In this document: one piece after another, positions 1 to 7,240 of the stretch
Layout: every line of letters begins with the position of its first letter
Position numbering within the stretch: position 1 is the stretch's first letter
Source of the DNA: Acidobacteriota bacterium
GTDB taxonomy: Bacteria; Acidobacteriota; Polarisedimenticolia; JACPZX01
DNA: 33,919 nt
Reading direction: 5' to 3'
Assembly: GCA_016195325.1 (NCBI GenBank)
Contig: JACPZX010000064.1
Location: 1 to 33,919 of the forward strand
The notes under the pieces: generated by a model
The model's database searches: none
What the model was told of the DNA's origin: nothing
The model's input: the letters and a program-made list of their open reading frames with translations, nothing else
Program-made: the position numbers and the translations under genes

Positions 1-131
1 CCACAATCGGGCGTCACGGTCGTCTGCACGACCTGGCTGAAGGTCTTCCGGTTCGGGTCGCTCTTCGCCGCGCTCACGTCGATGCCGAAGACTTCGAAGT
101 GGGACTTCGGCCGGCTCCCCGATCGAAGCAC
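1..131 (-). CDS. Alternative edge gene: N-terminus of a possible PilZ-like protein
   Basis: On the minus strand an open frame runs off the left edge. From GTG 131 it reads through FEVFGID and then KTFSQVVQTTVTPDCG. The spacing of hydrophobic, Gly/Asp and Thr residues (VxGxD, about ten residues, F, T, then G) recalls the first strands of PilZ-type c-di-GMP domains as seen in Acidobacteria. That is a weak pattern match, since only about 43 residues are visible. AGGCGGA lies about 11 bases upstream of the GTG. An in-frame TAG at 201-203 limits any upstream extension. It is mutually exclusive with the plus-strand reading over 1-131, and I cannot decide between them from this window. Confidence 0.28.
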   Translation of the reverse strand, partial: MLRSGSRPKSHFEVFGIDVSAAKSDPNRKTFSQVVQTTVTPDC

Positions 132-300
132 AGCGGACGCGATCCGCCTGCCGGACTGGAGCGAAGCCGTCGAAGCGACCCGGCTCCTGACCTCACCGGC
201 CTACCATCTGCTCGGTTCCTGGCACCATCTCGCCCCGCTCCCGTACCTGGGGCAGACGCTCGCCTACATCCGCGACGACCCGAGCCTGGAGCACGTGTAG
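1..300 (+). CDS. Possible C-terminal fragment of an unrecognised protein, cut by the left edge
   Basis: An open frame runs from the left edge to a TAG at 298-300. Codons from about position 120 to 300 are strongly G/C-biased at the third base and read as a plausible soluble protein ending in DDPSLEHV. A short version could begin at ATG 82. No family is recognised. The first 130 bases read at least as well on the other strand in the same wobble phase, so this call conflicts with the next entry. A hairpin at 323-347 lies between this stop and the convergent stop of the gene ending at 358, which is what one expects between two converging genes. Low confidence. Confidence 0.35.
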   Translation, partial: PQSGVTVVCTTWLKVFRFGSLFAALTSMPKTSKWDFGRLPDRSTADAIRLPDWSEAVEATRLLTSPAYHLLGSWHHLAPLPYLGQTLAYIRDDPSLEHV

Positions 301-322
301 CGCGCCAGGGCGTCACGTTCGT

Positions 323-347
323 CGGCGCCACCCGGCTGAGGGTGCCG
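323..347. terminator. Hairpin between convergent stops
   Basis: CGG plus CACCC pairs with GGGTG plus CCG around the loop GGCTGA, with a three-base bulge (CGC) on the left arm. It lies just downstream of the stop of the minus-strand gene 358-1989 and of the possible plus-strand stop at 300. There is no T-run on either side, so it may aid termination without being a classical intrinsic terminator. Confidence 0.35.
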
Positions 348-357
348 TGCGGGGACC

Positions 358-1989
358 TCACTTCACCTCGAAGAAACTCTCCGCGAGCGGCGGGTCCTTC
401 GGCGTGTAGCTCGTCGTGGAGAGGGAGTTGTCCTTGAGCCAGACCAGATCCACACGCCAGATCCCGCGCGCCGCGAAGCGGGCCACCTGGATCTTTCCGA
501 TCCACGGCGCTCCGGGATCCCTCGAGGACCTCGCGCAGGTGAAGTAGATCTTCGGCACCTGGCCGTTGGGCGAGGCCGGCCCCGAGACCCACCCGGAGAG
601 CGTGACCGCCCGTCCACCCGGGTCCGAGACGTCGGCCGTCACGCGGATCTCGCTCGCGGCCTCGTTCGAGACGATCGTCGGCGCGAGGCTCAGCCTCTCG
701 AGCGTCGGAGGATCCGCGTCGCACTCGCTGCCGACGACGTCGAAGCCCGCGTCGGCCGTCGGCGGCGAGCTCGCGGTCAGCGTGGCGGTGTTGTCGGCGC
801 CGTCGGTGACGCGGAGGGATTGAAGCGTCCAGCGCCCGCACTCCGCGGTGGCCGGAACGGAGATCCTCTCCTCCCAGAAGCCCGGTTCGGTCCCCGGCCG
901 GCACAGGAAGGGGATCACCGCGGTCTTCGACGGGCTCGAGAACTCCCCCCGGACGACCTTGACCCCGGAACGATCGTCCTGCGCCTCGATCCGGAGCCCG
1001 CTGCTCTCGCCCGCGCTCACGGTCGCCTTCTCCATCCAGAAGCTCAGCACCTCGGGCGGCGTCGAGTCGGAGTCCGCCGAGAGGACCTCGAGCTTCCCCC
1101 CAGCCGGGACGGTCGCCGGCGTGTACCTGGCGTCGAGCCTGTTGCTCGCCTGATCGAGCACGACGAGGCTCGCGACGTACCACAATCCCGTCTCGGCCTT
1201 CGGCGGGATGGAGACCCTCGCGGAGAAGACGCCGTCCGCGCTGCCGTCCCCCTGCGCCTCGAACACCACCGTCGCCGTCCCGCTCGGATTGCTGATCACT
1301 CCCTTGACGGAGCGGACCCCCGAGAGATCGTCGCTCGCCTGGACCACCAGCCTCGACGCGCTGCCGTCGTTTACCCGCGCCGGGGTGAAACGAAGGGACT
1401 CAACGGAAGGGGGGGTGCGATCCTGGCCCGGATCCTGATCGCCGGCCGGCGGCTCCGGCTGGTCTCCCGGTTCGTGAGGCGACGCGGACGTCACCTGGGC
1501 CCGGGTCGTCTTCTCGGGAGGAGCGGCCCGGGATCTTTCCCGTGTTTGGCCCGCAGGCGGCGGAAAAGTCGGCGGGGCGGCGGGGCGCGTGGAGGGTGCG
1601 GGGCCCAGCGCGGGCTCTGCGTCGCCCGGCGGTTCGGGCTCTTTCGTGGCGGGAGGCGGGGTAAATGTGACGGCGCGGCTCGCGACGGGCGGAAGCGATT
1701 CAGGCGACGTCCCGGCGGGCGGGGATCGATAAAACGATGGCAGGGGGTTGGAACGCGCGGGAGCCGGGGCGGCGACCTCCACCCCTCCGCGCTCGGCCGT
1801 CCGTGCCGGCGGGCGGCCCGCTGGAGCGTCATTCGATGCGACGGGCGAGCTCGTGCCTGCCGGCGCGGCGGGCTCTTCCCGGGAATTGGAACGGAAGAGG
1901 ACGATGTTGAAGGCGAGCGACAGGGCGAGGACGGCCCCGATGGCGTACAGGGCCAGCTTCAGCCGGCGGCTTCCCTCAGTCGAGGCCAT
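358..1989 (-). CDS. Membrane-anchored protein with a Pro-rich stalk and three Ig-like repeats
   Basis: 543 residues. A short basic N-terminus (SRRLK) is followed by one hydrophobic segment at about residues 11-33, then a Pro/Ala-rich low-complexity linker to about 190. After that come three tandem repeats of roughly 115 residues starting near 192, 310 and 427. Each opens with (T/D)PP, and the next strands hold a conserved pattern such as LxVxAxDDxSGV; a WxVxSLxVxDxAxN-type strand closes the first two. This looks like an N-in/C-out anchor presenting a stack of beta-sandwich modules in the periplasm, as in bacterial Ig-like or cadherin-like proteins. No enzyme motif is visible. The start ATG at 1989 precedes the hydrophobic anchor closely and has no good Shine-Dalgarno sequence. 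It is divergent from msrA, so the 129 bases at 1990-2118 should hold both promoters. Function unknown; adhesion or envelope structure is an inference. Confidence 0.8.
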   Translation of the reverse strand: MASTEGSRRLKLALYAIGAVLALSLAFNIVLFRSNSREEPAAPAGTSSPVASNDAPAGRPPARTAERGGVEVAAPAPARSNPLPSFYRSPPAGTSPESLPPVASRAVTFTPPPATKEPEPPGDAEPALGPAPSTRPAAPPTFPPPAGQTRERSRAAPPEKTTRAQVTSASPHEPGDQPEPPAGDQDPGQDRTPPSVESLRFTPARVNDGSASRLVVQASDDLSGVRSVKGVISNPSGTATVVFEAQGDGSADGVFSARVSIPPKAETGLWYVASLVVLDQASNRLDARYTPATVPAGGKLEVLSADSDSTPPEVLSFWMEKATVSAGESSGLRIEAQDDRSGVKVVRGEFSSPSKTAVIPFLCRPGTEPGFWEERISVPATAECGRWTLQSLRVTDGADNTATLTASSPPTADAGFDVVGSECDADPPTLERLSLAPTIVSNEAASEIRVTADVSDPGGRAVTLSGWVSGPASPNGQVPKIYFTCARSSRDPGAPWIGKIQVARFAARGIWRVDLVWLKDNSLSTTSYTPKDPPLAESFFEVK

Positions 1990-2118
1990 GGATTTCGCTC
2001 ATGACGATGGTCGGAACTCTGGCACATCGCCGGCGCTCTCGGCAACGAAGATGGCCCCACCCGCTGGCGAAACCTCGTCCCGCGTTCCATCATCCAACCC
2101 ACATCTGGAGGTGACGCC

Positions 2119-2769
2119 GTGCTCTTCAGCTCGAAGAAGTCGACGATGATCCGGCCCGAAGAAGCCCTCAAGGGACGCGACCGGAAGATGCCCGTGGCCG
2201 CGAAGCACCACGTCCTCGGCGCGCCGATGGAGCCCCCGTTCGCCGGAATGGAGACCGCGGTCTTCGCGATGGGGTGCTTCTGGGGAGCGGAGCGGAAGTT
2301 CTGGCAGGCGCCCGGGGTCCACTCCACCTCGGTCGGCTACGCCGCCGGCTACACACCGAACCCTTCATATGAAGAGGTGTGCAGCGGCGGGACCGGCCAC
2401 GCCGAGGTGGTGCGCGTCGTCTTCGATCCCGCGAAGACGTCCTACGCCGAGATGCTGAAGATCTTCTGGGAGAACCACGACCCGACGCAGGGGATGCGCC
2501 AGGGGAACGACGCGGGGACGCAGTACCGATCCGGGATCTACCCCGAGAACGACGCGCAGAAGATCGCCGCCGAGTCGTCGCGCGCCGCCTACCAGGAGAA
2601 GCTGAACGCCGCGGGGTTCGGGACGATCACGACCGAGATCGTCCCCTCCCCCGCCTATTACTACGCCGAGGAATATCACCAGCAGTACCTCGCGAAGAAC
2701 CCAGCCGGGTACTGCGGCATCGGCGGAACCGGGGTGAGCTGTCCCATCGGGGTCGCGGCGGCGAAGTAG
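2119..2769 (+). CDS. msrA: Peptide-methionine (S)-S-oxide reductase MsrA
   Basis: 216 residues. It reduces methionine-S-sulfoxide in proteins back to methionine, repairing oxidative damage. The catalytic GCFWG motif puts the nucleophilic Cys at residue 53. The family segments SVGYAGG-like (here SVGYAAGY), [24 protein letters not shown] and the Tyr-rich AEEYHQQYL all follow in order. Two C-terminal cysteines, C199 and C208, sit where recycling cysteines occur, so thioredoxin-dependent regeneration is expected. The chosen start is GTG 2119, preceded by GGAGGT six bases away. An ATG inside the frame would give a shorter protein but lacks that signal. About 50 residues precede the catalytic Cys, longer than the minimal enzyme, but there is no clear signal peptide. 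A hairpin at 2804-2819 may end its transcript. Confidence 0.95.
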   Translation: MLFSSKKSTMIRPEEALKGRDRKMPVAAKHHVLGAPMEPPFAGMETAVFAMGCFWGAERKFWQAPGVHSTSVGYAAGYTPNPSYEEVCSGGTGHAEVVRVVFDPAKTSYAEMLKIFWENHDPTQGMRQGNDAGTQYRSGIYPENDAQKIAAESSRAAYQEKLNAAGFGTITTEIVPSPAYYYAEEYHQQYLAKNPAGYCGIGGTGVSCPIGVAAAK

Positions 2770-2803
2770 CGTCGGCCAGCGCGCCCGGCGCGGCACACCC
2801 GGT

Positions 2804-2819
2804 GACCGCTCCCGCGGTC
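2804..2819 (+). terminator. Small GC hairpin after msrA
   Basis: GACCGC and GCGGTC form a perfect six-pair stem around TCCC, 35 bases after the msrA stop. No T-tract follows, so termination is only suggested. Confidence 0.3.
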
Positions 2820-2827
2820 CCATCCTC

Positions 2828-2856
2828 TGGACGCTCGCCGAGAGCGGCGATAGGAT
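2828..2856 (+). promoter_or_regulatory. Candidate promoter for a leaderless ferritin-like gene
   Basis: TGGACG (2828-2833) resembles TTGACA at four of six positions. It is followed by a 17-base spacer and TAGGAT (2851-2856), which matches TAnnnT. The GTG start at 2864 begins seven bases after this -10 box, exactly where transcription would be expected to start. This suggests a leaderless mRNA. Confidence 0.5.
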
Positions 2857-2863
2857 CACGCGC

Positions 2864-3709
2864 GTGTGTGGGCTCCTCGTGGCCGGGCGGCAGACCAGTC
2901 TCCAGAGGAGACGGGTGCAAGACCTGATAGAGGCGGCCGCGCCGTGCTGGGCCGGTGAGGCGCTCGTGGGGCGGCGTTATTTCGGCAGTTCCCTCCGGAC
3001 GGCCGAACGCGACGTGAAGTGGATCGGGTTCCAGGTATTCAAGGAGCACACGGGGGGCGGCGTCTACGGCGGCCCGGGCGAAACTGTGGCGAGCATCCTG
3101 CGCGCGGCGAGCCTGGAGGCCGCCGAGATTGGATTGGCGACTCCGCCGGAAGAAAGCGCGCGCATACTCGGTGACCTGGAATTCGCCGTGGACGAGTTGC
3201 GGCACATGACGCAATTCATCGGTCTGTACGCGAGAGCCGGCGGCGAGCTCGCCCGGAGCATCGCGTCGATGGGACAGTTGGAGAGCGCTCGCCGCCTCGC
3301 TTCCCTGCGTCACGAACTGCGCGCCACCGAAGTCGGGCGCACGGCAGTCCACCTCTCGGAGGGCGGAGGGGTCGGGCTTCATTTCGGCATCCACGACCAC
3401 TTCGCATCGCACCCGCCGGCCGGTGACATCGACGTCGAGATCTTCCGGCTGACGCGGGCGATTCTCGCGGACGAGGGCCGCCACATGCTGTCCCGTTTCC
3501 GCGCGACGCGGGCGCTCGTTCAAGACGATCCGTGGTGGACTGACCTCGAGGCGCACCTGGTGGCGATCTGTGCCACGAAACTGCGCGAACGGAACGAGCA
3601 GTTCTCGTCTCCCCTCGGGGATGACGAGGTCGCTTCCATCCCGGCGAACCGTGCGCTGGGTCAGAGCTATCTCCGGGATCATCTCGGCTTCCTGCTGGCC
3701 GGACTCTGA
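2864..3709 (+). CDS. Ferritin-like diiron protein of unknown substrate
   Basis: 281 residues, mostly helical. Two ExxH motifs are visible: E111-L-R-H114 and E204-G-R-H207, 93 residues apart. This is the signature of four-helix-bundle diiron carboxylate proteins (ferritin-like, AurF-like N-oxygenases, ribonucleotide reductase beta, COQ7). Remaining ligands probably come from Glu residues near 73-88 and 156-166. A His-rich stretch, H173 to H183, sits between the motifs. I do not recognise a precise family; the ExxH spacing is close to that of AurF-type enzymes, but similarity beyond the motifs is not evident. Start GTG 2864 is chosen from the promoter spacing; a weak AGGA also lies eight bases upstream. 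The stop is followed after four bases by the start of a chorismate-binding enzyme, so the two are probably co-transcribed. Oxygenation of a chorismate-derived aromatic is an inference. Confidence 0.7.
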   Translation: MCGLLVAGRQTSLQRRRVQDLIEAAAPCWAGEALVGRRYFGSSLRTAERDVKWIGFQVFKEHTGGGVYGGPGETVASILRAASLEAAEIGLATPPEESARILGDLEFAVDELRHMTQFIGLYARAGGELARSIASMGQLESARRLASLRHELRATEVGRTAVHLSEGGGVGLHFGIHDHFASHPPAGDIDVEIFRLTRAILADEGRHMLSRFRATRALVQDDPWWTDLEAHLVAICATKLRERNEQFSSPLGDDEVASIPANRALGQSYLRDHLGFLLAGL

Positions 3710-3713
3710 TCCC

Positions 3714-5060
3714 GTGAGGGCGCCTTCACCGAAGCTTGTCCCGCTCGCCGACGTCCGCCCGAGCGATGGCGGCGCGGTCACCGTCGCCGCACGGTGGTGC
3801 GCGGCCGCCCGGGACCTGCCGGAGGCTCCTCGCGTGATGGCGTTCGGGACGCAGGAGTCTGCCCTCGTTCTCGTCGGCGCCGGCCGCAGCCTCTCCCTTC
3901 AGCGCTATGCCGATGCGCCGGTTCCTGGTCACGTCCTCTGGGGGCGCCTGGAGGAGTTCTGCCAATCCCGGGCATTCGTGGCCGGATACATCGGTTTCGA
4001 CGCCGTGTGGTCGGACGAGACGCGGCGACCGGCGCAGCGCGCCGGTTCCAATTCGGCTCCGACCCTGCATCTCTGGGAGCCGCAGGGAGTCATCCGGATC
4101 GACGTCACGCCGTCGGGCAGTGCGGAGATCTCGATTCTGCAGGCGTGTGCGGACCTGAGCACGATGCGGCCCGGACCGCTCGGCGCGTTCGAAGCTGTCC
4201 CGCTCAGAGATCTCGATGGCGAAGCGCGCCCGTTCCGGGAGTCCGTCGCACGGACGATCGCATTCATACGGCGTGGCGAGGGGGAGAGGTTGACTCTCGC
4301 GCGCCGCATCGATCTTCCCGACGACCTCGACATCCTCGCTTCATTCGCTGCGCCACCTGCGATTTGCGACAGCAACGTCGGGCGGAGCTTTTATCTCGCA
4401 ACCCCCTCGATCGAGCTGGCGGGTCACAGCCCCGAGTTGCTTGCGAGAGGCGACCCGGAGGGGTTTGTCTGCTACAAGCTGTCCGGCACGGGCCCGCGCC
4501 ATTCGGAGCCGGCGGAGGACGCCCGGCTGCGCGCCCGGTTCCTGGTGGACGGGAAGGTTCTGAAGGAGCACGCGCTGTCCATCGAAGCCACCCGCGGCGC
4601 ACTGGAGGCGGTGGGCGCCGTGAGGACAGGACACATGGAGGTGCTGGACCGGCCCGGGCTTCGCCATCTCAGGACTCCATTGAGCGTGGCCACACGGCCC
4701 GACGCTTCCTGGTCCATGATCATGAGAGCCGTACTGCCCTCCGGTGCGCAGCCCCGCGCAGCCGGGCTCCAGTCTCTCGACGGCCTGGAGCGCTTCAGCA
4801 GGGGCGCGTACTACGGAATCATCGGCGTGCGGACGCCGGATGGCAGGTTCGAGTTCTCGCAGGTTCTGCGCACGCTCTTCCGGGACCGGACGGGGGTCTG
4901 CACCTTCGTCGGCGCCGCCGTCACGGGCGATTCGACGGTCGATGGCGAGAGCGACGAGACGCGGCTCAAGCTCGATGACGTGGTCGCGATGCGCCGGGCG
5001 TGGCGCACCGTCAGCAAAGCGCGAGAATCCGGTTCAGGACGGCATCGCGTCCCGCAATGA
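3714..5060 (+). CDS. Chorismate-binding enzyme (anthranilate/ADC/isochorismate/salicylate synthase superfamily), divergent
   Basis: 448 residues. The C-terminal half carries the chorismate-utilising fold in order: GHSPELL (about 236), KLSGTGPR (255), KEHALSIEATRG (284), RHLRTPLS (317), PSGAQPRAA (near 343), SRGAYYG (363) and GAAVTGDS...ESDETRLKLD (401-421). These correspond to the TrpE/PabB/MbtI motifs SPE, LxGT, EH, H, RGxYxG and the Glu-rich Mg site (ExxExxxK-like). Which product it makes (anthranilate, aminodeoxychorismate, isochorismate or salicylate) cannot be read from the motifs. No glutamine amidotransferase partner is visible here, so an ammonia-independent product or an unlinked partner is possible. 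Start GTG 3714 is four bases after the ferritin-like stop; longer in-frame extensions into that gene are rejected. Its last 50 bases overlap the opposite-strand glycosyltransferase. Confidence 0.78.
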   Translation: MRAPSPKLVPLADVRPSDGGAVTVAARWCAAARDLPEAPRVMAFGTQESALVLVGAGRSLSLQRYADAPVPGHVLWGRLEEFCQSRAFVAGYIGFDAVWSDETRRPAQRAGSNSAPTLHLWEPQGVIRIDVTPSGSAEISILQACADLSTMRPGPLGAFEAVPLRDLDGEARPFRESVARTIAFIRRGEGERLTLARRIDLPDDLDILASFAAPPAICDSNVGRSFYLATPSIELAGHSPELLARGDPEGFVCYKLSGTGPRHSEPAEDARLRARFLVDGKVLKEHALSIEATRGALEAVGAVRTGHMEVLDRPGLRHLRTPLSVATRPDASWSMIMRAVLPSGAQPRAAGLQSLDGLERFSRGAYYGIIGVRTPDGRFEFSQVLRTLFRDRTGVCTFVGAAVTGDSTVDGESDETRLKLDDVVAMRRAWRTVSKARESGSGRHRVPQ

Positions 5061-6225
5061 CTTTGAGCTCGTACTCCCTGGCCGCTGCCAATCGGGCCCG
5101 CATCGAGTCTCGCCCATCATGGACCGCAGCGATCGCCGCATGGACATGCGCCTCCAACACCGCACCGCGAGGGCTCTCGGTCAGCGGGGTCGCGACGCCG
5201 AATCCCCGGCACTTCGCGGCGAGCGACGGCTGATCCCAGAAAAACGGGTACGAGACCATCGGCACGCCGTGACAAATCGCCTCGTGGGTCGAATTCAGCC
5301 CGTGATGCGTGATGAACAGGTCCGCTTGCCGGAGAATCGCCCATTGATCCACGAAACTCTCGACGGCCACATTGGGCCTGGTCAGGGCGCGCATCTCAGC
5401 GGCGCCCAGTTCGGCGCCCCCGAGGCTGATCGTCGCCTCGGCTCGCGGATAACGGGCGATGGCCGCGGAGATGGACTCGAGCGCCGCCAGCGCCTCGGTC
5501 GCGTAGGAACGCCACACCACCGTTCCGAAGGAAACGTAGACCCTGAGCGTCGCGTCGCGCCCGAAGTAGCAGGGACCTTGATCGCGATTCCGCGCAACGA
5601 TCTCGTCCGTCGAGGGCAGAGACCCGAAAAAGGCCACCGGCTCGAACACGGCACGTTCCCCGGCCGTCAGGTACTCCGGCGGTTCTCCGTAGACGTTGAG
5701 AATCGGGCTCAAGCCCGCCACATAGGAGAACGGCGAGGCGTCGCGAACACCGTACCGGTCGCGGAGCAGCTCGACCGCGCGCAGGCACTGCGTGGAGACC
5801 ACGACGCGCGCATCGGTCGCGAGAATCCGCTGGAACTCGCCGGGGTCCACGTTGTGCCCGGCGCAGACGTTCACGTGCGGCACGCCGATGCGGGCCGCCG
5901 CCACGCGCCCGATCATGGCAAACGTGTCGGAGAGGATCAGAGACGCGCCGAGCGCTTCGACGTCGCGCTGAACCTGTTCGATGTAGTGCCCGGCGTAGCT
6001 GACGGATCGCATGGCGATGGGGAACGACCCGGCGTCCGCCGCTTCCAGCGGGTACTTGCCGAAAAGATCGACGAACGTGCCGCCGGCCGCGGCCACCGCG
6101 CGCTCGAACCGGCGATGCGTGAAGACGTGAGCGGCCACACCTCTCGAGGACAGCCCGGACACCAGCGGAAGCAGCCGGCGCATGTGCCCATCGGCAACCA
6201 TCGAGAAGACCGCGACCGCTTTCAT
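5011..6225 (-). CDS. GT1-family glycosyltransferase (MGT/UGT-like)
   Basis: 404 residues, GT-B fold. The N-terminal domain begins MKAVAVFSMVADGHMRRLLP, the usual acceptor-domain strand with a GHxxR-like turn. In the C-terminal half, VYVSFGTV and then HHGLNSTHEAICHGVPM (about 305-325) followed by DQPSLAAKCRGFG form the nucleotide-sugar donor site typical of macrolide, flavonoid and sterol glucosyltransferases. It should transfer a sugar from an NDP-sugar to a small hydrophobic or aromatic acceptor in the cytosol. Start ATG 6225 is preferred because it abuts the first beta strand; ATG 6255 would add ten residues. The gene converges on the chorismate enzyme and overlaps its end by 50 bases. The natural guess is that it decorates the product of the neighbouring enzymes, but co-regulation is not shown because the genes lie on opposite strands. 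Confidence 0.88.
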   Translation of the reverse strand: MKAVAVFSMVADGHMRRLLPLVSGLSSRGVAAHVFTHRRFERAVAAAGGTFVDLFGKYPLEAADAGSFPIAMRSVSYAGHYIEQVQRDVEALGASLILSDTFAMIGRVAAARIGVPHVNVCAGHNVDPGEFQRILATDARVVVSTQCLRAVELLRDRYGVRDASPFSYVAGLSPILNVYGEPPEYLTAGERAVFEPVAFFGSLPSTDEIVARNRDQGPCYFGRDATLRVYVSFGTVVWRSYATEALAALESISAAIARYPRAEATISLGGAELGAAEMRALTRPNVAVESFVDQWAILRQADLFITHHGLNSTHEAICHGVPMVSYPFFWDQPSLAAKCRGFGVATPLTESPRGAVLEAHVHAAIAAVHDGRDSMRARLAAAREYELKVIAGRDAVLNRILALC

Positions 6226-6315
6226 CCTGCGCAAGCCCCACGTCACCTGAAACATGATGCACGATGCCGGCGCGGAAAGCGCTCGACGGTGCGACCCGCC
6301 GGGCGGGAATCCGGC

Positions 6316-6321
6316 TAGAAT
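6316..6321 (+). promoter_or_regulatory. -10 box (TAGAAT) six bases before a start codon
   Basis: TAGAAT lies six bases upstream of ATG 6328, with only GCCGCC between them and no Shine-Dalgarno sequence. No convincing -35 element is seen. This fits a leaderless transcript of the nucleotidyltransferase module. Confidence 0.5.
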
Positions 6322-6327
6322 GCCGCC

Positions 6328-6606
6328 ATGATCTCGTTCGACGCGTTGCCGGGTGGCGATGTCATTCAGGCGGGGCTTCGTGACCTCGCCGCGGGCCGCA
6401 CGACCGACGCCGCTCTTCTGGTCCTGATCGGCGCCCATCGCCTGCGTCGCGCCGGAATCGATGTCCCCTCGATCGAAATCCAGGACGTGGAGCACCGCCT
6501 GTACGAGAGCCTCGCGTCCACGGGATCGGACGACGCGCACTCCCGCTACAACGCGATGATCCGCCTCCTCGTCAGCTTCGAGCGCGCGGTCGAATGCGCC
6601 GGCTGA
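6328..6606 (+). CDS. Small helical protein, putative partner or antitoxin of the adjacent nucleotidyltransferase
   Basis: 92 residues, acidic and mostly alpha-helical by composition. There is no signal peptide, membrane segment or obvious DNA-binding motif. I do not recognise it as a named family. It overlaps the start of the nucleotidyltransferase gene by 13 bases (ATGCGCCGGCTGA), an arrangement typical of translationally coupled two-gene modules such as toxin-antitoxin pairs, where the antitoxin usually comes first. A TAGAAT -10 box sits six bases before the ATG. The protein could be a neutralising partner, a nucleic-acid-recognition subunit or simply a co-transcribed hypothetical. GC-biased third positions and the overlap support its being a real gene. 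Confidence 0.65.
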   Translation: MISFDALPGGDVIQAGLRDLAAGRTTDAALLVLIGAHRLRRAGIDVPSIEIQDVEHRLYESLASTGSDDAHSRYNAMIRLLVSFERAVECAG

Positions 6607-7118
6607 CGGACGAAGCACGCGTCCGCGAGCTGATGGCGCGGCTCGGCGCGTTGGATGTCGGCGAGACCCGCGTCTATTTCACGGGAGGGGTCACCGCGGT
6701 TCTTCTGGGGTGGCGCTCATCCACCATCGACGTCGATCTCACGATCGTGCCGGAGTCCGACGCTCTGCTTCGGGCCGTCCCCGCCCTCAAGGAAGAGCTC
6801 GAGATAAACGTCGAGCTGGCGGCCCCGTCGCATTTCATCCCCGAGCTTCCAGGGTGGGCGGATCGGAGCCTCTTCATCGCGCGCGAGGGGCGGGTCTCCT
6901 TCTATCACTACGACCCGTACTCCCAGGCGCTCTCGAAGATCGAACGCGACCACGAGAAGGACCGAGGCGACGTCGCGGCCATGCTCGACCGGGAAATCAT
7001 CGAGCCGGGGAAGCTGCGCGAGCTGTTCGACGCGATCGAGCCTCAGTTGTACCGATATCCGGCAATCAACCCTTCGTCGTTCAGACGCGCCCTCGACAGA
7101 ACGCTCAGCGGGCGCTGA
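6594..7118 (+). CDS. Nucleotidyltransferase-fold protein, DUF6036/AbiEii-like
   Basis: 174 residues. The N-terminal half has the minimal nucleotidyltransferase signature: FTGGVTAVLLGWR with G31-G32, then STIDVDL with the metal-binding pair D46 and D48. The pattern GG-A-xx-L-G-x-R-x-T-x-DxD is characteristic of DUF6036 and AbiEii/MenT-like proteins. The region after this (SFYHYDPYSQALSKIERDHEKDRGDVAAML) carries the conserved Lys and Asp residues that follow the core in this family. Known relatives act as toxins that modify tRNA or proteins, but DUF6036 members are largely uncharacterised, so the substrate is unknown. It starts inside the preceding small gene and is surely co-translated with it. 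A stand-alone toxin-antitoxin role is inferred from this architecture only. Confidence 0.75.
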   Translation: MRRLTDEARVRELMARLGALDVGETRVYFTGGVTAVLLGWRSSTIDVDLTIVPESDALLRAVPALKEELEINVELAAPSHFIPELPGWADRSLFIAREGRVSFYHYDPYSQALSKIERDHEKDRGDVAAMLDREIIEPGKLRELFDAIEPQLYRYPAINPSSFRRALDRTLSGR

Positions 7119-7240
7119 CTCGGCTCACCGCCGTGTCCATCATGCCGCCCTCGCGCGTGTCACAGATCGCCTCCGAGCGCCTAGACGGGAAGAGGTCGCG
7201 AAGCAGGGACCTCGCCGACAACTTCTCGCAGGAGGAACAC

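Noticed and set aside
3570-3713. Upstream extension of the chorismate enzyme into the ferritin-like gene
   Set aside because: It would overlap the previous gene by 140 bases in another frame. GTG 3714, four bases after the stop, is the natural start.
6226-6618. Upstream extension of the glycosyltransferase frame
   Set aside because: The extra N-terminal residues run antisense to the small 6328-6606 gene, are low-complexity, and precede the normal first strand of the GT-B fold.
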